64,000 bases of DNA from Pseudoxanthomonas wuyuanensis (GCF_900215535.1 NZ_OCND01000001.1:62001-126000); one strand, 5' to 3'. Shown: positions 42,900-51,546, numbered from the stretch's first letter. Notes: generated from the sequence alone by a model not told the origin. A program made the numbers and translations.

Positions 42900-44918
42900 A
42901 TGTCCGCCCGCATCTTACCGCTGCTTTTGCTGTGCTGCCTGGCCGCGGCCAGGCCGGCGCAGGCGCGTACGCTGAGCGCGGAAATCGCACGGATCAGCAC
43001 GCCGGTGGCGACACTGCAGGGCGTCCAGCTGCGCCTGCAATGGGACGCGGCGGCCGACAGCGGCACGCTGGAACTGGAAGCGGAGCGGGTGGTGGCGGCG
43101 GATATGGGCTACCGTTTCGACCGGCTCAGCTGGCGCTGTCCGCTGCAACGCAACAGTGAGCAGGGTTGGCGCTGCGCCGGCGAAGTACGCGCCGGCGGCG
43201 GCAAACCGTTGCGGCTGTCGCTGGATCTGGGCGCGGCGACCACCGATGCGGTGCTGTCGGGCGCGAACGCCACATTCGGCGTTCACCGCAACGCCGCCGC
43301 CCCGGACATCACCCGGCTGGATCTGACGGCGGTACCGGTGGCGTGGGCGCAGGCGCTGGTCAAACGGGTCTGGTCGGACGCCAACCTGACCGCCGGCACG
43401 CTGGGCGGACGGCTGGACGTGCATACGCCGGCCGATCGCCCGTTGCGTGTCAGCGGCCCGCTGCATGTCGCCGGCCTGGGACTGGACACGCCGGACGGCA
43501 GCATCGCCGCCGAAGGCGTCGATGCGCAACTGGCCATCGACTACCGCAGCTTTCCGCAGCGCTCGCTGGTCAGCGTGGAGGGCGAATTGCGCGGTGGCGA
43601 AATGCTGTTCGGTAACGGCTATATCGCGCTGCCGGCCGCGCCGGTGGCGGTGAGCGTCGCCGCGGCCTCGCAACCGGGAGGCGGCTGGCAGCTGCCGCAG
43701 CTGCGCTGGGACGACGGCAATCTGAGCGTGCAAGGCAGCCTGGGCGTTTCGCCCTCGCTGCAGCTCAGCGACGCGGCGCTGCAACTGCAGGCGCGCGACA
43801 TCGCGCCGCTGCGCGAACGCTATCTGAGCGGCTGGCTGGGCCTGTTCGGCCTGGGCGGACTGCGGATGGATGGGGCGCTGTCGGCGGAACTGCTCCTGCA
43901 GCAGGCTCAGCTGCGCCGGGTTTCTATGCGCTTGCAGGATGTCTCGCTGGCCGATGCGCAGGATCGCTTCCGCTTCGACGGGCTCAACGGCAACCCGGCG
44001 TTTTCCGTGGGCGCAGGCGAGGACAGCGCGCTGCGCTGGCGTGGCGGCGAACTGCATGGGCTGGCGTTCGGCGCGGCTGAGCTGCCGTTGCACAGCGGCG
44101 AAGGCGTCATCGGGCTGCGGCAGGCGGTCGCGGTGCCGGCGCTGGGCGGTGCGCTGCGCTTCGAAGGCCTCAACCTGCAGCCGCCCCGTGCCGGCCGCGG
44201 CATGCGCTTCGATATAGGTCTGAGCCTGGAGAATCTGGATCTGGGCCGGCTGGCGCAGGCGCTGGACTGGCCGGCGTTCCGCGGCAACTTGAACGGCCGC
44301 ATCCCGCGCGTGCGTTACGCCGACGAGCGCCTGGACCTGGACGGCGTGCTGACCGCGCATATGTTCGACGGCACCGTGCAGGTGTCGGGGCTGTCGATGG
44401 AGCGGCCGTTCGGCGTCGCGCCCACATTGTCGGCGGACATCGTGCTGGATGACTTGAACCTGCAGCCGCTGACCGAGGTGTTCGGGTTCGGCGAAATCAC
44501 CGGCGCGCTGGATGGCCGCATCAGCGGACTGCGGCTGGTGGACTGGACCGCGCAGGCGTTCGACGCGGATCTGCACACCGACCCGGCCTGGCGCGGCAAG
44601 CGCCGCATCAGCCAGCGTGCGGTGCAGGACCTGTCCAGCGTGGGCGGCGGCGGCGGCCTGGGCAGCGGTCTGCAGGCGCAGGCGTTGAAGCTGTTCGATG
44701 ATTTCGGCTACCGCGCCATCGGCATCCGTTGCCGGCTGGCGCAGGAGGTCTGCGCGATGGACGGGCTCGGTTCAGCCGGTGCGGGCTTTATTATCGTGCA
44801 GGGCGCGGGCATTCCACGCCTGACCGTGGTCGGATTCAACCGCCAGGTCGATTGGCCGACACTGGTCGAGCGGCTGGTGGCGGTGACGCAGGGCGAGAGC
44901 AGGCCGGTATTCGAATGA
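42900..44918 (+). CDS. ydbH: YdbH-like envelope lipid-transport protein
   Basis: 672 residues from ATG 42900. The first 23 residues form a signal peptide or anchor (ILPLLLLCCLAAARPAQA). The rest is long, beta-rich and repetitive, with the family C-terminal region (ADIVLDDLNLQPLTEVFGFG, ITGALDGRISGLRLVDW, DFGYRAIGIRCRLAQEVC). YdbH of E. coli (879 residues) is an AsmA-like bridge for phospholipids and works with YnbE and YdbL. This version is shorter. The DUF1318 lipoprotein gene follows after 17 bp, matching the ydbH-ynbE-ydbL operon. No Shine-Dalgarno is seen. Confidence 0.82.
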   Translation: MSARILPLLLLCCLAAARPAQARTLSAEIARISTPVATLQGVQLRLQWDAAADSGTLELEAERVVAADMGYRFDRLSWRCPLQRNSEQGWRCAGEVRAGGGKPLRLSLDLGAATTDAVLSGANATFGVHRNAAAPDITRLDLTAVPVAWAQALVKRVWSDANLTAGTLGGRLDVHTPADRPLRVSGPLHVAGLGLDTPDGSIAAEGVDAQLAIDYRSFPQRSLVSVEGELRGGEMLFGNGYIALPAAPVAVSVAAASQPGGGWQLPQLRWDDGNLSVQGSLGVSPSLQLSDAALQLQARDIAPLRERYLSGWLGLFGLGGLRMDGALSAELLLQQAQLRRVSMRLQDVSLADAQDRFRFDGLNGNPAFSVGAGEDSALRWRGGELHGLAFGAAELPLHSGEGVIGLRQAVAVPALGGALRFEGLNLQPPRAGRGMRFDIGLSLENLDLGRLAQALDWPAFRGNLNGRIPRVRYADERLDLDGVLTAHMFDGTVQVSGLSMERPFGVAPTLSADIVLDDLNLQPLTEVFGFGEITGALDGRISGLRLVDWTAQAFDADLHTDPAWRGKRRISQRAVQDLSSVGGGGGLGSGLQAQALKLFDDFGYRAIGIRCRLAQEVCAMDGLGSAGAGFIIVQGAGIPRLTVVGFNRQVDWPTLVERLVAVTQGESRPVFE

Positions 44919-44935
44919 ACCTTGGGAGATTGCAG

Positions 44936-45571
44936 ATGCATCGTTGGATCGGTACCACTTTCGCCGCGGCGCTGCTTAGTGCCTGCGTCACCATCAATGT
45001 ATATTTCCCGGCCGCCGAGGCCAAGGAAGCGGCGCGCGAATTCGTCGAGAAGGTGATCGGCGACGAAGCGGCGCCCGCCGCCCAGCCGGCGCCGGAACCC
45101 CCGCGCCCGGGTGGCGGCAGCGCATCGCTGATGCCGCAGCGCGATGTGGGCTTCGACTGGCTGGCGCTGGTCGGCATCGGCAGCGCGCATGCGCAGAGCA
45201 CTTCTGGTCAAGGCAGTGCCGACATCAACATCAAGACGCCGGCGATCCAGGCCATCCAGAACCGCATGGCGGATCGTTTCCGCAACCAGCTGCAGGCCGG
45301 TTTCGATGCCGGCGCGCTGGGCCTGACCCGCGACGGCATGGTCGAAGTGCGCGACGCCTCCAAGCTGGCGCTGAAGGACCGCGTGGCCACCACCCAGGCC
45401 GTGGCCGACGACAACCGCGACCGCCGCGCGGTGTACAAGGAAATCGCCGTGGCCAACGGCCACCCGGAATGGGAAGACCAGATCCGCTCCACCTTCGCCC
45501 AGCAGTGGATCGCCAGCGCCCGCAGCGGCTGGTGGTACCAGGATGCCGGCGGGAGTTGGAAGCAGAAGTGA
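44936..45571 (+). CDS. ydbL: DUF1318 (YdbL-like) lipoprotein, possibly a YnbE-YdbL fusion
   Basis: 211 residues from ATG 44936, with GGGAGA six bases upstream. The lipoprotein signal MHRWIGTTFAAALLSAC is followed by VTINVYFPAAEAKEAAREF, which recalls the ITIN-x-V stretch of the small lipoprotein YnbE. After a Pro-rich linker (65-85) the DUF1318 domain begins (TPAIQAIQNRMADRFRNQLQ, VADDNRDRRAVYKEIAVANG), ending WWYQDAGGSWKQK as in YdbL. It should be a lipid-anchored partner of the YdbH-like protein. A separate ynbE gene was not found. The fusion reading is an inference. Confidence 0.82.
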   Translation: MHRWIGTTFAAALLSACVTINVYFPAAEAKEAAREFVEKVIGDEAAPAAQPAPEPPRPGGGSASLMPQRDVGFDWLALVGIGSAHAQSTSGQGSADINIKTPAIQAIQNRMADRFRNQLQAGFDAGALGLTRDGMVEVRDASKLALKDRVATTQAVADDNRDRRAVYKEIAVANGHPEWEDQIRSTFAQQWIASARSGWWYQDAGGSWKQK

Positions 45572-46183
45572 GGGAAGGGCGCCGGGAGGTAGGAGGCGGG
45601 AACGCTTCTGCTTTTTGAAAGGCAACAGCAAATCCCCCCAATTCCCTTTAGAAAAGATTCTTCTCCCGTTTCCGGGGATATCGGCTTCGGCGGGAGTCGC
45701 CGGCCGTCGGGCAGGGGGTGCTCCGCCCTTCTGACGACGTCGTGTCTTTACGTCGGGCCGCAGTCTCGTTCCGCTTCGCGGCCCGAACCGGCCCGGCGCA
45801 GCGCGCCGGGCGTTCGCCAAGGCGCGCGGCAGTGCCGCGCAAACCGCCTTGACTCACCCCTGGCCTGCTCTCCGCACCCCCAGCCCGCCGGCCGTCGGCT
45901 TTCGCGAGATGACAGGTCGCGACTTCGGAAGGCCCTTCTTCGAGCGCCGACCCGGTATCCAGGAGCCGGCGGCCAGGGCAGTGCGGGACCGTCCGCGGCA
46001 TGGATGCTGCGGAAGAGCCCACAGGTCACCGGATTCCACATGACGTCCCAGCATTTGGGTGAAGGATCTTAAAAAGGGGGAGGTAAAATGCCGGCTTCCT
46101 CACTCCTCACTCCTCTACTTCCCGTTCCCCGCTTTCCGCCATGCGACAATACGCGCCCGTAGTCCGCACGCAGCCTTCGCCAC
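45572..46183. other. 612-bp gene-free stretch with repeats
   Basis: It holds a purine-rich block right after the lipoprotein gene (GGGAAGGGCGCCGGGAGGTA, 45574), many short GC palindromes in the middle (for example CCGGCCCGGCGCAGCGCGCC near 45789), a partial copy of the 53136 element at 45965-46019, and a pyrimidine-rich block in front of rlmD (TCCTCACTCCTCACTCCTCT-like, 46096-46140). Reading frames here have no family features and look spurious. No clear promoter was recognised. Confidence 0.6.
45965..46019. repeat. Partial copy of the 53136-53324 element
   Basis: GGCCAGGGCAGTGCGGGACC followed by GTCCGCGGCATGGATGCTGC and GGAAGAGCC matches the left part of the element at 53136 with a few changes. 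In its hairpin the closing A-T pair of the other copy is replaced by C-G, a compensatory change. The right arm of the element is not present here. Confidence 0.7.
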
Positions 46184-47548
46184 GTGGCCCGTAACCGTTC
46201 CCCTCGCATAGACAAGACCCCGTTTGCAGCTGAAATAACCGATCTGAGCCACGATGGCCGCGGTGTGGCCCGCCGCGAGGGAAAATCGGCCGAAGAAAGC
46301 GGAAAAGCGGTGTTTATTTCCGGGGCGTTGCCGGGCGAGCGGGTCATGGCCGAGCAGACCGCCAAGAACCGTCATTTCGACGAGGCCCGCACCGTCGAAG
46401 TGCTGCAGGCTTCGCCGGAAAGGGTGACGCCGCGTTGCCCGCATTTCGGCACCTGCGGCGGCTGCGTACTGCAGCATCTCGACGAGGCCAGGCAGATCGC
46501 CGCCAAGCAGCATGTGCTGCTGGAAAACCTGGAACGCATCGGCCATGTCGCCGCGCAGGCGGTGCTGCCGCCGCTGACCGATGCCAGCTGGGGTTACCGG
46601 CGCAAGGGGCGGTTCTCGGTGCGCCGGGTCAACAAGAAAGACAGGACGCTGGTCGGCTTTCGCGAACAGGACCCGCGCTTTGTCGCCGACCTGGGCGAAT
46701 GCCATACCGTGATTGCGGAAATCGGCAGCAGGATTGCCGCGCTGGCGCTGCTGGTGGAAAGCCTGCAGGCGCGCGCGGATATCCCGCAGATCGAGTTCAT
46801 CGCCGGCGACCGCACGCCCGACTTCAGCGGCATCGCGCTGATTTTCCGCCACCTGCAACCGCTCGGCGAATCCGATCTGGCCGCGCTGACGGCGTTCGGC
46901 CAGGCGCACGATTTCGCCATCTTCCTGCAGCCCGGCGGCGTCGACAGCGTGCATGCGCTGTGGCCGCAGGCGCCGCAGTTGGCGTTCGCGTTGCCGCAAT
47001 GGAACATCGAGCTGGCGTTCCGGCCGCTGGATTTCATCCAGGTCAATGCCGGGCTCAATCAGAAGATGATCGCGCGCACGTTCGAATTGCTGGACCCGCA
47101 GCCGCAGGACCGGGTGCTGGATCTGTTCTGCGGGCTGGGCAATTTCACGTTGCCGATGGCGCGTCTGGCCGGCGAAGCGGTCGGCGTGGAAGGCGAGGCC
47201 GGTCTGGTGGCGCGGGCGCGCGAGAACGCGCAGCGCAACGGCCTGGCCAATGCGCAGTTCCATGCCGCCGATTTGACCCAGGACCAGCGCGGTACGCCGT
47301 GGATGCGCCAGGGTTTCGACAAACTGCTGCTTGACCCGCCACGCTCGGGTGCCATCGAGGTGCTGCGCCAGCTGCCGCTGAAGCAGTTCGAGCGCATCGT
47401 CTATGTCAGCTGCCATCCTGGCTCGCTGGCGCGCGACGCCGGTTTCCTGGTCAATGAGGCCGGCTACAAACTCAGGTCGGCAGGCGTCATGGACATGTTT
47501 CCGCATACCGCGCATGTGGAGAGCATCGCGCTGTTCGAGCGCGGTTGA
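46184..47548 (+). CDS. rlmD: 23S rRNA (uracil-1939-C5) methyltransferase RlmD
   Basis: 454 residues from GTG 46184. The order is an N-terminal TRAM domain (ITDLSHDGRGVARREGKSAE), the [4Fe-4S] cysteines Cys85, Cys91, Cys94 (CPHFGTCGGC) and a fourth in DLGECHTVI, and a SAM-binding fold (VLDLFCGLGNFTLPMARLA). The catalytic Cys is in VYVSCHPGSLARD. It methylates U1939 of 23S rRNA. No Shine-Dalgarno is seen. The start follows a pyrimidine-rich block. Confidence 0.95.
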   Translation: MARNRSPRIDKTPFAAEITDLSHDGRGVARREGKSAEESGKAVFISGALPGERVMAEQTAKNRHFDEARTVEVLQASPERVTPRCPHFGTCGGCVLQHLDEARQIAAKQHVLLENLERIGHVAAQAVLPPLTDASWGYRRKGRFSVRRVNKKDRTLVGFREQDPRFVADLGECHTVIAEIGSRIAALALLVESLQARADIPQIEFIAGDRTPDFSGIALIFRHLQPLGESDLAALTAFGQAHDFAIFLQPGGVDSVHALWPQAPQLAFALPQWNIELAFRPLDFIQVNAGLNQKMIARTFELLDPQPQDRVLDLFCGLGNFTLPMARLAGEAVGVEGEAGLVARARENAQRNGLANAQFHAADLTQDQRGTPWMRQGFDKLLLDPPRSGAIEVLRQLPLKQFERIVYVSCHPGSLARDAGFLVNEAGYKLRSAGVMDMFPHTAHVESIALFERG

Positions 47549-47563
47549 GCCGGCAGTAAGCGC

Positions 47564-48175
47564 TCAGTTCGGTTCGACCAGCTGCCAGCGCTCGCCGCTG
47601 AGCCGGAAGCGGAAATCGCCGACGGTGGCCGGCGCGTCCCGGTGCAGGCGATAGTCCAGCTCGCAACTCACGCTACCGTTCTGGGATGCCAGATCGCAGT
47701 CGCGGACAGCGGCAACCTCCAGTTCGGACGCGGCCCGATGCAGCTCGGCCGTGGTTTCGCCGCCCGTCTGCGCCTGGCTGGCCAGTTCGCGCATCAGCGC
47801 CTGCGCATGCTGCGGCGATGGCGGCGGCGGCAGATCGCCGTCGTGTTCGGGGTGCAGCCTCCACTGGCCATCCTGCCGGCTCAGCGCCAGCACCCGATGC
47901 TGATTGAACTTGAAGCCGCCGCTGACCGTCACGATGCACCAGAGTTGCCCGCCCACCGGCGCACAGCCAGCGACATCGTTGACGCGGATCGACTCGATCA
48001 TGGCGCGCGCCAGCAGGTTGCCAGGCAGCGGCTCGCGAGCGACCTCGCGCCTGAATGCGGCCTCGATCTCGGCCGCATCGGGCAGGTCGACCGGCGTGGC
48101 GATGGCGGCGGCAGAGGCTGCCGACAGCACCAGCGAGATGGGCAGCGTGCCGGCACGCGAGCGAAGTAGTGGCAT
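47564..48175 (-). CDS. Secreted protein of unknown function
   Basis: 203 residues with a probable signal peptide (PISLVLSAASAAAIA) after a basic start. The mature part has a low-complexity Pro stretch (DGDLPPPPSPQHAQA) and four cysteines that could form disulfides (AGCAPVGGQLWCIV, RDCDLASQNGSVSCEL). The strands around FKFNQHRVLALSRQDGQWRL and FRFRLSGERWQLVEPN resemble periplasmic beta domains. No named family is recognised. It is convergent with rlmD, with 15 bp between stops. Confidence 0.72.
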   Translation of the reverse strand: MPLLRSRAGTLPISLVLSAASAAAIATPVDLPDAAEIEAAFRREVAREPLPGNLLARAMIESIRVNDVAGCAPVGGQLWCIVTVSGGFKFNQHRVLALSRQDGQWRLHPEHDGDLPPPPSPQHAQALMRELASQAQTGGETTAELHRAASELEVAAVRDCDLASQNGSVSCELDYRLHRDAPATVGDFRFRLSGERWQLVEPN

Positions 48176-48284
48176 GGATCCTGACCGCGGATAAAACGCG
48201 CCATTCTACGGTTGCCGGCGGCGCCTGCGCCGCATCCGCAGCCAGCGGCGGCCCGGTTGTGCCAAAGCCTTGGCATAATGGCGC

Positions 48285-48803
48285 ATGGGTACCGAGATCG
48301 AACGCAAATTCCTGGTCAATGGCGGCGACTGGCGCGCTGCCGCGCACAAGGTCGTGCCGATGGCACAGGGCTATATCAACGATCCGGCGGCGATGGACAG
48401 CGGCGCGCAGAAGGCTTCGGTGCGCGTGCGCATCCAGGGCGATGCTGCATTCCTGAATCTGAAATCCCGCCAATTGGGCCATACCCGGCAGGAATTCGAC
48501 TACCCCATTCCGGTGGAAGACGCGCGCGCGTTGTTGGCGCTGTGCGTGGGCGGCGTCATCGACAAGCGCCGCCACTACGTCCGCCATGGCGGGCATCTGT
48601 GGGAAGTGGACGAATTTCTCGGCGACAACGCCGGGCTGGTGGTGGCCGAAATCGAGTTGCAGCACGCCGATGAGGACTTCGCCAGGCCCGACTGGGCCGG
48701 CAAGCAGGTCACCGACGCGATGCGCTATTACAATCTTGCCCTGGCGGCGCGCCCGTATTCGCAATGGCGCGACGACGAACGCGCCGCCAGCGATATTTCC
48801 TAG
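48285..48803 (+). CDS. CYTH-domain triphosphatase-like protein
   Basis: 172 residues. The ExExK signature is EIERKFLV (4-11). Further charged strands are ASVRVRIQGDAAFLNLKS and WEVDEFLGDNAGLVVAEIEL, forming the triphosphate tunnel. The length and single-domain form match the short bacterial type (NE1496/TTM), which hydrolyses inorganic triphosphate or similar substrates. nagZ follows after 9 bp, so they share a transcript, although no functional link is known. Confidence 0.9.
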   Translation: MGTEIERKFLVNGGDWRAAAHKVVPMAQGYINDPAAMDSGAQKASVRVRIQGDAAFLNLKSRQLGHTRQEFDYPIPVEDARALLALCVGGVIDKRRHYVRHGGHLWEVDEFLGDNAGLVVAEIELQHADEDFARPDWAGKQVTDAMRYYNLALAARPYSQWRDDERAASDIS

Positions 48804-48812
48804 GACGCCTCA

Positions 48813-49835
48813 ATGCTCATCATCGGCATCGCCGGTACCGAACTGACCGCGCAGGAACGCGACTGGCTGCAGCACGATGCGGTTGCCGGCGTCATCCTGT
48901 TTTCCCGCAACTTCGCCTCGCGCGCGCAGGTGGCCGAACTGTCGGCGGCGATTCGCCAGGCCGCGCCGCGCCCGCAGCTGATCTGCGTGGACCAGGAAGG
49001 CGGGCGCGTGCAACGCTTTCGCGACGGCTACAGCGCGCTGCCATCGCTGGAGGTGTTCGGCAAACAATACGCGCAGGACCCGCAGGCGGCGCTGGCGGCG
49101 GCAGAGGAGCATGCCTGGCTGATGGCCAGCGAGGTACAGGCCAGCGGCGTCGATCTGAGTTTTGCGCCGGTGGTGGATCTGGCGCGCGGCAACCGCGCCA
49201 TCGGCGATCGCGCCTTTGCCGCCGACCCGCAGGTGGTCGCCGAATTCGCCCGCGCCTATGTGCGCGGGATGCACAGCGTCGGCATGCCGGCCACCATCAA
49301 GCATTTCCCTGGCCACGGCACGGTGTTGGAAGACACCCATTTCGACGACGCGGTGGATCCGCGGCCGCTGGACGTGCTGCGCGCCGAGGATCTGGTGCCG
49401 TTCGCGGCCGGCATCGAAGCCGGTGCCGATGCGGTGATGATGGGACACGTGAAATACCCGGCGGTGGCGCCGGAACCGGCCGGCTATTCGCCGTTCTGGA
49501 TCCAGCAGATCCTGCGCGGAGACGTATCCAATGGAGGCCTGGGCTTCCGCGGGGTGGTGTTCTCCGACGATATCGGCATGGCCGCGGCGTTCTCGGCCGG
49601 CGGCATCAAGTCGCGCATCGACGACCACCTGGATGCCGGCTGCGACGTGGTGCTGGTGTGCGCGCCCAAGCTGGTGGAAGAATCGCTGAAGGCGGTCGAA
49701 GGCCGCGCTTTGAATACCGCCGCGCTGATCGGTCTGATTGGCCGCGGCGCCCTGGGCTGGGACGGTCTGCTGGCGGATGGCCGTTACGGTGCCGCGCAGG
49801 CGCGCCTGGCCCGCAATCCACAGGGAAACGCATGA
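48813..49835 (+). CDS. nagZ: Beta-N-acetylhexosaminidase NagZ
   Basis: 340 residues, glycoside hydrolase family 3. The signature KHFPGHGTVLEDTHFD contains the catalytic His of the NagZ loop, and the nucleophile Asp is in VVFSDDIGMAAAF. The opening GIAGTELTAQERDWL and VDQEGGRVQRF are also typical. NagZ removes N-acetylglucosamine from muropeptides during cell-wall recycling. The stop overlaps the hpt start (ATGA at 49832). Confidence 0.95.
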   Translation: MLIIGIAGTELTAQERDWLQHDAVAGVILFSRNFASRAQVAELSAAIRQAAPRPQLICVDQEGGRVQRFRDGYSALPSLEVFGKQYAQDPQAALAAAEEHAWLMASEVQASGVDLSFAPVVDLARGNRAIGDRAFAADPQVVAEFARAYVRGMHSVGMPATIKHFPGHGTVLEDTHFDDAVDPRPLDVLRAEDLVPFAAGIEAGADAVMMGHVKYPAVAPEPAGYSPFWIQQILRGDVSNGGLGFRGVVFSDDIGMAAAFSAGGIKSRIDDHLDAGCDVVLVCAPKLVEESLKAVEGRALNTAALIGLIGRGALGWDGLLADGRYGAAQARLARNPQGNA

Positions 49836-50410
49836 TGTCGACACTGGGTACTGCCCGTCCTTCGCTGGCCGATGCGCTGGCCAAGTCCGAATTGCTGATC
49901 GAACGCGCCACGCTGGAACAGGCCATTGCCGCAATGGCCGCGCCCATCGCGCGCGACTACGCCGGCGAAGTGCCGGTCTACCTGACCATCATGCACGGCG
50001 CATTGCCGTTCGCCGGCCTGCTGGCGCTGGAACTGGGCGGGCACGGACTGGATTTGGAGTTCGACTACCTGCACGCCACCCGTTACCGCGGCGCCACCAG
50101 CGGCGGCGAACTGGTCTGGAAACACCGTCCGGCCACCGCGCTGTACGGCCGCCGCGTGCTGCTGGTCGACGACATCCTCGACGAAGGCCACACCCTGCTG
50201 GCGGTGAAGCAGTGGTGCCTGGAGCAGGGCGCCACCGATGTGCGCATTGCCGCGATGACGGTCAAGCAGCACGAACGTTGCGTGGCCGGCATCAGTGCCG
50301 ACTACATCGGCCTGCCGGTGCCGGACCGTTATGTGTTCGGTTTCGGCATGGACTACTACGAGCAGGGCCGCAACCTGCCGGGCATCTATGCGCTGAAAGA
50401 CGGGGAATAG
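49832..50410 (+). CDS. hpt: Hypoxanthine-guanine phosphoribosyltransferase
   Basis: 192 residues; two adjacent ATGs (49832, 49835) are possible starts. The PRPP motif is VLLVDDILDEGHTLLAV. The flexible loop (LHATRYRGATSGGELVWK) and a C-terminal YVFGFGMDYYEQGRNLPGIY complete the type I fold. It salvages hypoxanthine, which matters here because the next gene makes hypoxanthine from methylthioinosine. It follows nagZ directly. Confidence 0.93.
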   Translation: MMSTLGTARPSLADALAKSELLIERATLEQAIAAMAAPIARDYAGEVPVYLTIMHGALPFAGLLALELGGHGLDLEFDYLHATRYRGATSGGELVWKHRPATALYGRRVLLVDDILDEGHTLLAVKQWCLEQGATDVRIAAMTVKQHERCVAGISADYIGLPVPDRYVFGFGMDYYEQGRNLPGIYALKDGE

Positions 50411-50502
50411 GAACCGCGGCCAGGGAATCGCAATGGCGGTTCCCGGTGCGCGACCTTCCGACTCTCCATTGCAGACTCTCCACTCCCAATTCCCGACTCC
50501 CC
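50406..50502. repeat. Mirrored block between hpt and the phosphorylase gene
   Basis: Purine-rich GGGGAATAGGAACCGCGGCC (50402-50421) after hpt and pyrimidine-rich CTCTCCACTCCCAATTCCCG (50475-50495) directly before the next ATG. Same class as the blocks at 9728, 10541, 38244 and 41198. Confidence 0.55.
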
Positions 50503-51249
50503 ATGAGCGAAATCGCATTGGCTGTCATCGGCGGCACCGGCGTCTACCGGCTGGCCGCGCTCGAGGATGTGCAGAGCCGCGAAGTGCAGACGCGCTTCGG
50601 CGCGCCTTCCAGCCCCATCCGTACCGGCCGCTTGCTGGGCCAGCGCATTGCGTTCCTGGCGCGGCATGGCGAAGGCCATTCGGTGCCGCCGCACCGGATC
50701 AACTACCGCGCCAACCTGGCGGCGCTGAAGGAGATCGGTGCCCGCCGCGTGCTGGCGCTCAATACGGTCGGCGGCATTACCGAACGGTTCGGGCCGCGCG
50801 TGCTGGCCTGTCCGGATCAGCTGATCGATTACACCTGGGGCCGCATCTCCACGCTGTGCGAAGACCCCGGCGAGCCGGTGCTGCATGTGGACTTCGGCGA
50901 GCCCTACACGCAGTTGCTGCGGCACAAGCTGCTGGCCGCCGCGCGGGTCACCGGGGCGGTGGTGGTCGATGGCGGCTGCTATGGCGCCACCCAGGGCCCG
51001 CGCCTGGAAACCAAGGCCGAAATCGCCCGCATGCGCCGCGACGGTTGCGACCTGGTCGGCATGACCGGCATGCCCGAGGCCGGGCTGGCGCGCGAGCTGG
51101 GGCTGGATTACGTCTGCCTGGCCATTGTCGCCAACTGGGCCGCCGGCTGCGGCGACGGCGAGGAGATCACGATGGCCGAGGTACTGGCCAATGTCGACTC
51201 CGCTTCCACCGGCTTGCCGGAGTTGGTCGCAGAACTGGCACGTGGGTGA
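50503..51249 (+). CDS. S-methyl-5'-thioinosine phosphorylase (MTAP/PNP family)
   Basis: 248 residues from ATG 50503. Family blocks are AVIGGTGVYRLAALEDV, FLARHGEGHSVPPHRINYRA, ALNTVGGI, VVVDGGCYGATQGPRLETKA and GMTGMPEAGLARELGLDY. The MTAP fold is clear. In Pseudomonas the orthologue beside nagZ prefers methylthioinosine over methylthioadenosine, and the adjacent hpt (hypoxanthine salvage) suggests the same here. The specificity is inferred from neighbours. No Shine-Dalgarno is seen. Confidence 0.87.
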   Translation: MSEIALAVIGGTGVYRLAALEDVQSREVQTRFGAPSSPIRTGRLLGQRIAFLARHGEGHSVPPHRINYRANLAALKEIGARRVLALNTVGGITERFGPRVLACPDQLIDYTWGRISTLCEDPGEPVLHVDFGEPYTQLLRHKLLAAARVTGAVVVDGGCYGATQGPRLETKAEIARMRRDGCDLVGMTGMPEAGLARELGLDYVCLAIVANWAAGCGDGEEITMAEVLANVDSASTGLPELVAELARG

Positions 51250-51278
51250 TTGTCAACGCGGCCCGAGATTTGCATACT
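51250..51278 (+). promoter_or_regulatory. Sigma-70-type promoter of the cold-shock gene
   Basis: TTGTCA (51250-51255), a 17-base spacer and CATACT (51273-51278) give good -35 and -10 boxes. Transcription would start near 51285, exactly where an inverted repeat GTGTGAC-GGCAT-GTCACAC (51285-51303) begins. The mRNA would therefore open with a 7-bp hairpin and a leader of about 55 nt. Confidence 0.65.
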
Positions 51279-51339
51279 CGGCGCGTGTGACGGCATGTCA
51301 CACATTCCACCCGCAATCACACAAGGAAACGCAAGCGCT

Positions 51340-51546
51340 ATGCCGTACGGTACCGTGAAATGGTTCAACGATGCCAAAGGCTTCGGATTCATCGCGCCAG
51401 AAGATGGCAGCGCCGATGTCTTTGCCCATCACACAGCGATCAATTCCAAGGGCTTCCGCAGCCTGCAGGAAGGCCAGCGCGTCAGCTACGAAGTGACCCA
51501 GGGTCCGAAGGGCGCCCAGGCTTCCAACATCACCCCGGCTGCCTGA
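51340..51546 (+). CDS. Cold-shock domain protein (CspA family)
   Basis: 68 residues. RNA-binding motifs RNP1 (KGFGFIAP) and RNP2 (DVFAHHTAI) are intact on the usual five-strand barrel ([29 protein letters not shown]). It should act as an RNA chaperone. AAGGAAA lies about 11 bases upstream of the ATG. It has its own promoter, a structured leader and a strong terminator, so it is a monocistronic unit. Confidence 0.95.
   Translation: MPYGTVKWFNDAKGFGFIAPEDGSADVFAHHTAINSKGFRSLQEGQRVSYEVTQGPKGAQASNITPAA

Noticed and set aside
51285..51303. CRP/Clp binding site (TGTGA-N-TCACA) upstream of the cold-shock gene
   Set aside because: The half sites are separated by seven bases, not the usual six, and the palindrome begins at the predicted transcription start, so an mRNA hairpin is more likely.
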